Shown here: piece by piece, positions 1-6,128 of the stretch
How the letters are laid out: the number at the start of each line of letters is the position of its first letter
Position numbering within the stretch: the stretch's first letter is position 1
Origin: Actinomycetes bacterium
GTDB lineage: Bacteria > Actinomycetota > Acidimicrobiia > Acidimicrobiales > Palsa-688
Direction: 5' to 3'
Assembly (NCBI GenBank): GCA_021819345.1
Contig: JAKARG010000042.1
Coordinates: 1 to 12,259, forward strand
Length of the DNA: 12,259 nt
Program-made: the position numbers and the translations under genes
Notes under the pieces: generated by a model
What the model was told of the DNA's origin: nothing
The model's database searches: none
The model's input: the letters and a program-made list of their open reading frames with translations, nothing else

Positions 1-71
1 GGGAGGAGCTGGCCGAGGAGGAGCTGTTGGTGGAGGAGATCTCGATCGACGGCATGTGCGGGGTGTACTGA
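1..71 (+). CDS. mftA: Mycofactocin precursor peptide MftA, C-terminal end (5' truncated)
   Basis: The frame open from base 3 reads an acidic stretch (EELAEEELLVEE) followed by ISIDGMCGVY and a TGA at 69-71. The ending IDGMCGVY is the hallmark of mycofactocin precursors. In this family the last two residues, Val-Tyr, are oxidatively decarboxylated and crosslinked by MftC, then released and matured into a redox cofactor. Only about 22 codons are inside the window, and the start and promoter lie upstream. The stop codon is overlapped by mftB, so the two are probably translationally coupled. The identification rests on the exact C-terminal motif plus the adjacent mftB and mftC, so I am confident despite the short length. 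Confidence 0.93.
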   Translation, partial: EELAEEELLVEEISIDGMCGVY

Positions 72-337
72 TCGCCGACTTCGACCCCGCTGCGCCCTAC
101 CGGCTCGACCCACGGGTGGCGCTCCGCGACGAGCCGTTCGGCGCTCTCGCCTACCACTACGGCAGCCGGCGGCTGAGCTTCCTCCGCTCCCCCGAGCTGG
201 TCGAGGTGCTCCGGTGCCTGGAGCGCCACACCTCGGCGGCGGCCGCGGTCGACTCGGTGGTCGCCCTCCCCGACCGGGAGCGCCACCTGCGGGCGCTCGC
301 CGCCCTGGTCCGCTCGGAGATGGTGGTCCCGGGGTGA
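56..337 (+). CDS. mftB: Mycofactocin peptide chaperone MftB (RRE/PqqD-like)
   Basis: This 93-residue protein has the family core FDPAAPYRLDPRVALRDEPFG, then AYHYGSRRLSFL and SPELVEVL. It is a small RiPP-recognition (PqqD-like) protein that binds the MftA leader and delivers it to the radical SAM enzyme MftC. The only credible start is GTG at 56, inside the last codons of mftA (16-nt overlap). A purine-rich GGAGGAG at 32-38 could serve as a distant ribosome site. The gene ends in a GTGA overlap with mftC. Length is normal for the family. The assignment follows from both sequence pattern and position; the exact start is less certain than the identity. Confidence 0.93.
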   Translation: MRGVLIADFDPAAPYRLDPRVALRDEPFGALAYHYGSRRLSFLRSPELVEVLRCLERHTSAAAAVDSVVALPDRERHLRALAALVRSEMVVPG

Positions 338-1560
338 GCGCCGCCCTGGTCGAGGCCCTCGAGCGGGGGCTCGACGCGCCGATCTGCCTGACCTGGGAGC
401 TCACCTACGGCTGCAACCTGGCCTGCGCTCACTGCCTGTCGTCGTCCGGACGTCGGGACCCTGCCGAGCTCTCGACCGCCGAGGCGATGGCGGTGATCGA
501 CGAGCTGGCCGCGATGTCGGTCTTCTACGTGAACATCGGAGGCGGGGAGCCGACGATCCGCTCCGACTTCTACGAGCTCGTCGAGCACGCAGTGGCGAGC
601 GGGGTCGGGGTGAAGTTCTCCACCAACGGCACGACGATGACCGCGGCTCGGGCCCGTCGCCTGGCTGCGACCGACTACCTGGACGTGCAGGTCTCCCTCG
701 ACGGGGCCGACGCCGCCACCAACGACGCCCTGCGAGGCGCCGGGTCCTTCGCTGCCGCCCGCCGGGCGATGGACCACCTGGCGACCGCCGGCTTCGAGGG
801 GTTCAAGATCAGCGTGGTGGTCACCCGCCACAACCTCCATCAGCTCGACGCGCTGGAGGCGCTCGCCGCCGGCTACGGCGCCCAGCTTCGCCTCACCCGC
901 CTGCGCCCCTCGGGTCGGGCCGCTGCGATCTGGTCCGAGCTGCACCCGACCGCCGACCAGCAGGTCGAGCTCTACCGCTGGCTGGTAGCCCGGCCCGGGG
1001 TGCTCACCGGCGATTCGTTCTTCCACCTCTCCGCCCTCGGAGACCCGCTCCCCGGCCTCAACCTCTGCGGCGCCGGCCGGGTGGTGTGCCTCATCGACCC
1101 GGTCGGCGACGTGTACGCCTGCCCGTTCGTGCTCCACGAGCAGTTCCGGGCTGGCAGCGTACGGTCCCACGGGGGATTCGCCGGCGTCTGGCGCGACTCC
1201 CCCTTGATGAGGTCCCTACGGGCACCGACGTCCCCCGGCGCGTGCGGATCGTGCGGCTCCTACGACTCCTGCCGGGGCGGGTGCATGGCTGCCAAGTTCT
1301 TCACCGGCCTCCCCCTGGCGGGTCCGGACCCCGAGTGCGTCCACGGCCTCGGGGCGGCCGCCTTGGCGGCTGCGGGAGCGCAGGACGAGCGGGCCGCCGT
1401 GGCAGGCGGAGCGGCTGCGGGAGTGCAGGACGAGCGGGCCGCCGTGGCAGGCGGAACGGCTGCGGGAGCAGCGGAGAGACGGGCCGGCTCCCCCGACCAC
1501 AGCACCCCGGTACGCATCTCGCGGCACCCCCGGACCCGTTGGCCTACGAGCGGCCGGTGA
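334..1560 (+). CDS. mftC: Mycofactocin radical SAM maturase MftC
   Basis: MftC is the radical SAM/SPASM enzyme that oxidatively decarboxylates the C-terminal Tyr of MftA and joins it to the preceding Val. With the GTG start at 334 (GTGA overlap with mftB) the protein has 408 residues. The SAM-binding 4Fe-4S motif CNLACAHC gives Cys27, Cys31 and Cys34, and GGGEP follows. The SPASM region has Cys245, Cys252 and Cys263, then CxxCx5Cx3C at 304, 307, 313 and 317 and a last Cys at 335, enough for two auxiliary clusters. The open frame extends upstream to 214, but that part overlaps mftB out of frame and is not MftC-like. Odd: after PECVHG (about residue 338) there are 70 more residues, Ala/Gly-rich, built on a 15-residue tandem repeat that I do not associate with the family. 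Confidence 0.95.
   Translation: MSAALVEALERGLDAPICLTWELTYGCNLACAHCLSSSGRRDPAELSTAEAMAVIDELAAMSVFYVNIGGGEPTIRSDFYELVEHAVASGVGVKFSTNGTTMTAARARRLAATDYLDVQVSLDGADAATNDALRGAGSFAAARRAMDHLATAGFEGFKISVVVTRHNLHQLDALEALAAGYGAQLRLTRLRPSGRAAAIWSELHPTADQQVELYRWLVARPGVLTGDSFFHLSALGDPLPGLNLCGAGRVVCLIDPVGDVYACPFVLHEQFRAGSVRSHGGFAGVWRDSPLMRSLRAPTSPGACGSCGSYDSCRGGCMAAKFFTGLPLAGPDPECVHGLGAAALAAAGAQDERAAVAGGAAAGVQDERAAVAGGTAAGAAERRAGSPDHSTPVRISRHPRTRWPTSGR
1366..1475 (+). repeat. 45-bp in-frame tandem repeat in the mftC tail
   Basis: Two nearly identical 45-bp units lie at 1366-1410 and 1411-1455, followed by a degenerate partial unit at 1456-1475. Units 1 and 2 differ at only one visible base (a C/T change in the Ala/Val codon). 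They encode AAAGAQDERAAVAGG and AAAGVQDERAAVAGG, then TAAGAAERRAG. The period is a multiple of three, so copy-number change would not break the frame. Confidence 0.95.
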
Positions 1561-2357
1561 ACCACCCGGACCCGGTTGCCATCGTGACCGGCGCCGGGCG
1601 GGGGATCGGCGCCGCAACCGCAGAGCGTCTCGCCGCCGGCGGCTGGCGGCTCGTGCTCGTCGACCGCTGCTCCGACCTGGAGGGGATCGACTACCCGATG
1701 GCGACCGCCACCGACCTCGAGCGCACCGCAGCGGCCTGCGGCGGGCCCGCGCGGGCTGCGACGTGCGTAGCCGACACCCGTGACTCGGGCGCCCTGGCCG
1801 ACGCGGTGGGGATCGCCGTCGATCGGTTCGGGGGCCTCGACGCCGCGGTGGCGGCGGCCGGCTGCATCGCCGGCGGGCCGGAGGCGTGGGAGATCCCCGA
1901 ACTGGTCTGGGAGCAGGTGATCTCGGTCAACCTCGAGGGCGTGTGGCGCCTGGCTGGCGCCGCCGTGCCGGCCCTGCTCGCCCGGGCGGAGCCCCGCCGC
2001 GGCCGCCTGGTTGCGATCGCCTCTGCCGGGGGCCTGGTCGGGCTCCCCCGCCTGGCCGCCTACTGCGCCGCCAAGGCCGGCGTGATCGGTCTGGTGCGGG
2101 CCCTCGCCGCCGAGCTCGGCCCCTACGGGGTGACCGCCAACTGCGTGGCGCCGGGGTCGACCCGCACCGCCATGCTGGACGCCAGTGCGGCGGTCTACGA
2201 CCTCGCCTCCCCCGAGGAGCTCGCGCGCCACCACCTGCTCCCCCGGCTGCTCGAGCCCGCCGAGCCGGCCGCCCTGGCCGCATGGCTGTGCAGCCGAGAG
2301 GCCGCCGGCATCACCGGGGCCGTCCTGCCCGTCGACGCCGGCATGACCGCCCGATGA
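1557..2357 (+). CDS. Mycofactocin-coupled SDR family oxidoreductase
   Basis: This 266-residue short-chain dehydrogenase has the NAD-binding motif TGAGRGIG at residues 11-18, catalytic Ser156, and Tyr169 and Lys173 in YCAAK. It also has PGSTRT and a C-terminal LPVDAG. The segments DRCSDLEGIDYPMATATDLE, LPRLAAYCAAK and HHLLPRLLEPAEPAALAAWL match what I recall of the mycofactocin-associated SDR subfamily (TIGR04504 type). Those enzymes are thought to hold NAD(H) tightly and pass electrons to mycofactocin rather than exchanging the nucleotide. The usual NNAG motif is replaced by AAAG. The start is GTG 1557, overlapping the mftC stop (GTGA), and the end overlaps mftF (ATGA). The substrate, probably an alcohol or aldehyde, cannot be read from sequence. 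The open frame extends upstream to 1086, but that part is a shadow of mftC. Confidence 0.88.
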   Translation: MNHPDPVAIVTGAGRGIGAATAERLAAGGWRLVLVDRCSDLEGIDYPMATATDLERTAAACGGPARAATCVADTRDSGALADAVGIAVDRFGGLDAAVAAAGCIAGGPEAWEIPELVWEQVISVNLEGVWRLAGAAVPALLARAEPRRGRLVAIASAGGLVGLPRLAAYCAAKAGVIGLVRALAAELGPYGVTANCVAPGSTRTAMLDASAAVYDLASPEELARHHLLPRLLEPAEPAALAAWLCSREAAGITGAVLPVDAGMTAR

Positions 2358-3919
2358 GCCGGGTCCCCGCGGGCGGCCGCCCCGGGCCCGCCCCCACGGC
2401 GGCGCCCGCCGGCCCCCGACCCGACCGGGGCCCTGCAGTGGTCCCCGCCGGCACCCACCTCGCGCTCGACCGGTCTACCCGCCGTCCCCGGCCCGGCCTG
2501 GTCACCGGCGGCAACCCTTGGAGGCTGCTCAGGGTCACCCCTGCGGCCGACCGGCTGCTCGACGCCTGGTCGGTCGGGGTGCCCGTCGCGGGACGGCTGG
2601 CAGAACGTCGTCTCGCCGGTCGGCTCGTCGAAGCCGGCCTGGCCCACCCCCGGCCCGGGCCGGCACCCGAGAGCGACGGCGCCGGCGGCCCTCCGCCGGC
2701 GGTGACGACCGTGGTGCCCGTGCGGGACCGGCCGGCGGGGCTCGCCGCCACCCTCGCCGCGCTCGATCCTCACGACGACGTGGTGGTCGTCGACGACGGG
2801 TCCGACGACCCGGATGCGACTGCGGCGACGGTGGCCCGCCGCCCCGGCACCCGCCTCGCCCTGCGGGGGGAGCGGGGTGGGCCGGCAGCCGCCCGCAACA
2901 CGGGTTGGCGGGGCCTGCGGACCGCGGAAGTGGTGGCGTTCCTCGACGCCGACTGCACCCCCGAGGCCGGCTGGACGGCGCGCTTGGGGAGGTATTTCTC
3001 CAACCCTTCGCTGGTCGCGATCGCGCCGAGAGTGGTCCCGATCTACCCCTCGGGAAACACCCTCGGAGCCTACGAGGCGCTCCGCTCCCCGCTCGACCTC
3101 GGCGCGCAACCCGCCATCGTCCGACCAGGGAGCCGGGTCTCCTACGTGCCGTCGGCGGCCCTCCTCGTGCGCCGGTCGGCCCTCGAGTCCCTGGGGGGCT
3201 TCGACGAGGACCTGCCCGCCGGCGAGGACGTCGACTTGGTGTGGCGCCTCGGGCGCCTCGGGTGGGTCCGCTACGAGCCGTCGGTGACCGTCGGCCACCC
3301 GGTGCGCCCGACCTGGAGGGCCTGGGTGGCCCAACGCCGGCGCTACGGCAGCTCTGCGGCGCCGCTCGGCGAGCGCCACGGCCCGGCGGTCGCCCCCCTC
3401 GTCGTCGGCTCGGCCCCGGCTCTCGCTTGGGGGCTCCTGCTCGCCGGCCAGCCCGCCGCCGGCACGTTGATCGCCCTCGGGACGGCGCTGGCAACCGGCG
3501 CTCCGCGGCCGATCACCAGGCAGCCGGGCACCAGGCAGCCGAGCACCAGGTGGCCGAGCACCAGGCGACCCAGCGCCTGGCTCGAGGTGGTCCCGGCGGT
3601 GCTCGCGGCGGAGCTGCGAGCGGGCACGGCGGTCGCCACGGCCCTGCGGCGCCCGTGGTGGCCGGTGGCGGCGCTCGCCTCCCTTCGGAGCCGCCGGGCG
3701 CGCCGGTGGCTGCTCGTCGCCGCCGCTGGGCCGCACCTGGTCGACTGGTGGCGCCGGCGCCCGCCGGGGATCGGGCCGGGCCGGTTCCTCGCCTGTGCCC
3801 TCGCCGACGACCTCGCCTACGGGTCGGGGGTCTGGACCGGCCTCCTCGCCTGCCGCCGCCCGAGGGCTCTGCGCTGCCTGCTGCCCGCCCGGCCATCAGC
3901 CCTGCGGGGAGCGGCTTGA
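2354..3919 (+). CDS. mftF: Mycofactocin glycosyltransferase MftF
   Basis: This 521-residue family 2 glycosyltransferase is expected to add a glucan chain to the premycofactocin core at the membrane. After a Pro/Arg-rich start, residues about 35-110 form the MftF-type N-terminal region (NPWRLLRVTPAADRLLD). The GT-A catalytic domain runs from about 116 to 300: TTVVPVRDRPAG, VVVVDDGSDD (Asp147, Asp148), GGPAAARNTGWRG, the metal-binding FLDADC (Asp198, Asp200), and GGFDEDLPAGEDVDLVWRL (Glu291, Asp292). QRRRYG follows. The C-terminal part has several hydrophobic segments consistent with membrane attachment. The ATG at 2354 overlaps the SDR stop as ATGA. The protein is somewhat longer than typical MftF (about 470 residues by memory), partly from a 20-residue TRxPS repeat at residues 388-407. 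Confidence 0.92.
   Translation: MSRVPAGGRPGPAPTAAPAGPRPDRGPAVVPAGTHLALDRSTRRPRPGLVTGGNPWRLLRVTPAADRLLDAWSVGVPVAGRLAERRLAGRLVEAGLAHPRPGPAPESDGAGGPPPAVTTVVPVRDRPAGLAATLAALDPHDDVVVVDDGSDDPDATAATVARRPGTRLALRGERGGPAAARNTGWRGLRTAEVVAFLDADCTPEAGWTARLGRYFSNPSLVAIAPRVVPIYPSGNTLGAYEALRSPLDLGAQPAIVRPGSRVSYVPSAALLVRRSALESLGGFDEDLPAGEDVDLVWRLGRLGWVRYEPSVTVGHPVRPTWRAWVAQRRRYGSSAAPLGERHGPAVAPLVVGSAPALAWGLLLAGQPAAGTLIALGTALATGAPRPITRQPGTRQPSTRWPSTRRPSAWLEVVPAVLAAELRAGTAVATALRRPWWPVAALASLRSRRARRWLLVAAAGPHLVDWWRRRPPGIGPGRFLACALADDLAYGSGVWTGLLACRRPRALRCLLPARPSALRGAA
3515..3574 (+). repeat. 15-bp in-frame tandem repeat in mftF
   Basis: Four consecutive 15-bp units at 3515-3529, 3530-3544, 3545-3559 and 3560-3574 each begin ACCAGG. 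They encode TRQPG, TRQPS, TRWPS and TRRPS. They lie in the hydrophilic segment after a hydrophobic stretch (SAPALAWGLLLAGQPAAG and onward), so probably in a loop between membrane segments. Confidence 0.93.
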
Positions 3920-4599
3920 GCGCCGCGGCCAGGACCACGCACGCCGCGGCCGCCGCGGCCAGGACCACGCACGCGGCAGCCGCCGCGGCGCTCGCCGCCC
4001 GGGACCCGGTGATCGCCGGGCTCCTCGCCGAGGCCGGACCGCCCCGGCTCGGGCCCCGCCACGACACCCACTTCGCTGCGCTGGTGCGCTCGGTGCTCTA
4101 CCAGCAGCTCGCCGGCGCGGCCGCAGCTGCGATCCACCGGCGCCTGATCGACCTGCTGGCCGGGCGGGTCGAACCCGAAGCGCTGCTCGCCCTCACCGAC
4201 GAGCAGCTGCGCTCCGTGGGGCTGTCGGCCAACAAGGCGGCGTCGTTGCGGGACCTCGCGACCAAGGTTGCCGACGCCACGGTGGTCCTCGACCCCCGCC
4301 GGCTCGCCCGGGAGAGCGACGACGAGATCGTCGCCCGGCTGAGCGTGGTGCGGGGGATCGGGCGCTGGACGGCCGAGATGTTCCTCATGTTCCAGCTCCG
4401 CCGGCTCGACGTCTGGCCGACCGGGGACCTCGGGGTGCGCCGGGGCTACGGGCTCGCGTGGGGGGTTCCGCCGCCGACCCCGAAGGAGCTCGAGGGCCTC
4501 GGGGACGGGCTCCGCCCCTACCGCTCGGTCGCCGCCTGGTACTGCTGGCGGGCCTGCGAGCTGCGCGCCGGCGCGGCGGCGAGCGCGCTCACCCGTTGA
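3916..4599 (+). CDS. HhH-GPD DNA glycosylase (DNA-3-methyladenine glycosylase II / AlkA-like)
   Basis: This is a base-excision repair enzyme that removes alkylated purines. The recognisable domain starts near LAARDPVIAGLLAEAGPP. It continues with FAALVRSVLYQQLAGAAAAAIHRRL, the helix-hairpin-helix VRGIGRWTAEM at residues 145-155, and WPTGDLGVRRGYG, where Asp171 is the likely catalytic aspartate. No 4Fe-4S cysteine cluster follows, which fits AlkA rather than endonuclease III. I chose TTG at 3916 because it overlaps the mftF stop as TTGA, extending the chain of coupled starts (227 residues). The alternative in-frame GTG at 4009 would cut into the conserved start of the domain. The first ~25 residues are an Ala-rich repeat (see 3921-3989). 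The 3' end overlaps purB by 11 nt, tail to tail. A link to mycofactocin biology is not evident from the protein. Confidence 0.88.
   Translation: MSAAARTTHAAAAAARTTHAAAAAALAARDPVIAGLLAEAGPPRLGPRHDTHFAALVRSVLYQQLAGAAAAAIHRRLIDLLAGRVEPEALLALTDEQLRSVGLSANKAASLRDLATKVADATVVLDPRRLARESDDEIVARLSVVRGIGRWTAEMFLMFQLRRLDVWPTGDLGVRRGYGLAWGVPPPTPKELEGLGDGLRPYRSVAAWYCWRACELRAGAAASALTR
3921..3989 (+). repeat. 30-bp tandem repeat at the start of the DNA glycosylase gene
   Basis: Two 30-bp units lie at 3921-3950 and 3951-3980, with a 9-bp partial third at 3981-3989. The first 24 bases are identical between units. If translated from TTG 3916 they give a 10-residue period around AAARTTHAAA, an Ala-rich probably helical leader. 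Confidence 0.93.
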
Positions 4600-5962
4600 G
4601 CGGGGGCCCGGGCAGGTAACGGGCCACCAGCTCGGCGGCGAGACCGGTGTAGCCGGCCGGCCTCAGCGCAGCGAGGCGGGCCTTGGCCTCGGCTGGCAGG
4701 TCGAGCCCGGCGACCAGCTCGGCGAGGGCGGAAGGCTCGATCCGCTCCCCGCGGGAGAACGCCTTCAGCCTCTCGTAGGGCTCCGGGCAGCCGTAGCGGC
4801 GCATGACGGTCTGAACCGCCTCGGCGAGCACCTCCCACGAGGCGTCGAGCTCGCCGGACATCGCCTCGGCGTCCGGCTCGACGCGCCCGAGGCCCCGGCG
4901 GGCAGCCCGCAGCGCGAGCAGCGAGTGGCCGACCGCGACCCCGACGTTGCGGATCGCCGAGCTGTCGGAGAGGTCCCGCTGCATCCGGCTCACCGCCAGC
5001 TTGCCGGCGAGGTGCCCGAAGAGGGCATCGGCGATCCCGAGGTTGGCCTCGGCGTTCTCGAAGTCGATCGGGTTCACCTTGTGGGGCATGGTCGACGAGC
5101 CGACCTCCCCGGGCACCGGGCGCTGGCGCAGGTAGCCCCGGCTCACGTACTCCCACATGTCCCGGCAGAAGTCGAGCAGGATCGCGTCGAAGCGCATGAG
5201 GAGGTGAAAGGCCTCCCCCAAGGTGTCGTGCGCTTCGATCTGGGTGGTGAGCGGGTTCCACTCGAGGTCGAAGCCCTCGACGAAGGAGCGGGACAGTGCC
5301 GGCCAGTCGACCTCGGGGTAGGCGACCACGTGGGCCCCGAAGGTGCCGGTGGCGCCGTTGAACTTCCCGGTGAGGCGCAGCCGCCGGACCCCGTCGAGCT
5401 GCCGACGCCAGCGCGCCACGAACACCGCCAGCTCCTTGCCGAGGGTGGTCGGGGTCGCCGGCTGCCCATGGGTGTGGGCCGGCATCGCCAGACCGGCGTG
5501 GCGGCGGGCGAGGGAGGAGACGTCGGCGACCAGCGCCTCGGCTTCGGGGACCCACGCCACCTCGAGTCCCCGGCGCAGCATCAGCGCGTGCGCCAGGTTG
5601 TTGACGTCCTCGCTGGTGCAGGCGAAGTGGACCATCTCGCGCTGGCGGGGGGGGACACCGGCGGCGGCGAGCTTGTCCTTCAGGTGGTACTCGACCGCCT
5701 TCAGGTCGTGGTTGGTACGCCGCTCGTGGGCCCGGATCGCCGCCACGTCCGCCGGCCCGAAGCCATCCACCCAGCTCCCGAGCGCAGCGTCGAGCTCGGG
5801 AGGCAGTGGTGGTAGCTCGACGATCCCCGGCTCGGAGGCGAGGGCCCGGTACCAGGCGACCTCGACCGCGAAGCGCCACCCGAACAGCGCCTCCTCGGAC
5901 AGCTCGGCCTCCACCTCGACGACCTGCGAGGCGTACCGCCCGTCGAGCGGCGAGATCGGCAC
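4589..5962 (-). CDS. purB: Adenylosuccinate lyase (E. coli-type)
   Basis: PurB acts twice in purine synthesis: it splits SAICAR to AICAR and adenylosuccinate to AMP, releasing fumarate each time. The 457-residue product matches the ~456-residue E. coli type almost end to end. It begins PISPLDGRY and has RRTNHDLKAVEYHLK, HFACTSEDVNNLAHALML, THGQPATPTTLGKE (His165), and WNPLTTQIEAHD. The fumarase/lyase signature SSTMPHKVNPIDFENAEANLG lies around residues 289-309, with the catalytic serine in the Ser289/Ser290 loop. WEVLAEAVQTVMRRYG and YERLKAFSRG follow. GTG at 5962 is chosen because homology begins there. The frame stays open upstream to 6304 but that part is low-complexity. A TACTCT element six bases upstream suggests leaderless expression. 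The gene is monocistronic in view, convergent with the glycosylase and divergent from lapA. Confidence 0.96.
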   Translation of the reverse strand: MPISPLDGRYASQVVEVEAELSEEALFGWRFAVEVAWYRALASEPGIVELPPLPPELDAALGSWVDGFGPADVAAIRAHERRTNHDLKAVEYHLKDKLAAAGVPPRQREMVHFACTSEDVNNLAHALMLRRGLEVAWVPEAEALVADVSSLARRHAGLAMPAHTHGQPATPTTLGKELAVFVARWRRQLDGVRRLRLTGKFNGATGTFGAHVVAYPEVDWPALSRSFVEGFDLEWNPLTTQIEAHDTLGEAFHLLMRFDAILLDFCRDMWEYVSRGYLRQRPVPGEVGSSTMPHKVNPIDFENAEANLGIADALFGHLAGKLAVSRMQRDLSDSSAIRNVGVAVGHSLLALRAARRGLGRVEPDAEAMSGELDASWEVLAEAVQTVMRRYGCPEPYERLKAFSRGERIEPSALAELVAGLDLPAEAKARLAALRPAGYTGLAAELVARYLPGPPLNG

Positions 5963-5968
5963 CGCCGG

Positions 5969-5974
5969 AGAGTA
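5969..5974 (-). promoter_or_regulatory. Candidate -10 element for leaderless purB transcript
   Basis: On the minus strand, TACTCT (5974 down to 5969) fits the actinobacterial -10 pattern TAnnnT. Six bases separate it from the purB GTG at 5962, which is the spacing that would start the transcript at the start codon. I see no clear Shine-Dalgarno before purB, consistent with this. A -35 was not identifiable. Confidence 0.35.
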
Positions 5975-6048
5975 GCCCGCCGTGCTCCCGGCCCTGCGCC
6001 GTGCCAGCCGGCGCCGCCGTTCGCAGCCGGACGACCTGCGACGGCCGG

Positions 6049-6113
6049 GGTGAGCCGGCGGGCGGCTTGCGGTGAGCCGGCGGGCGGCGCGAGGTGAGCC
6101 GGCGACGCCTCGC
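6049..6113 (+). repeat. 22-bp tandem repeat between purB and the LapA-domain gene
   Basis: Units lie at 6049-6070, 6071-6092 and 6093-6113. All start GGTGAGCCGGCG. The first two share 19 of 22 bases and the third keeps the first 12. The array occupies much of the 166-bp divergent intergenic region (5963-6128), just upstream of the ATG at 6129, so it may lie in the 5' untranslated region or promoter of the LapA-domain gene. I see no other convincing element in this region besides the purB -10 candidate. Confidence 0.88.
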
Positions 6114-6128
6114 GGGTACAAGGTCGTC

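Noticed and set aside
214..333. Upstream extension of the mftC frame to 214
   Set aside because: It runs out of frame through mftB, its Pro/Arg/Gly-rich product is not like MftC, and GTG 334 gives the expected N-terminus with a GTGA overlap.
2195..3736. 513-codon minus-strand open frame opposite the SDR and mftF
   Set aside because: Low-complexity product without motifs, antisense to two well supported genes; a GC-driven shadow.
4925..5815. 296-codon plus-strand open frame inside purB
   Set aside because: Antisense to conserved PurB core including the active-site signature; product shows no recognisable fold.
6049..6113. CRISPR array
   Set aside because: The units are contiguous with no unique spacers, only about three copies and degenerate; the same holds for the other repeat loci.
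6072..6128. Earlier start for the LapA-domain gene (GTG near 6072)
   Set aside because: The added residues are translated 22-bp repeat and spacer; ATG 6129 is the simpler start.
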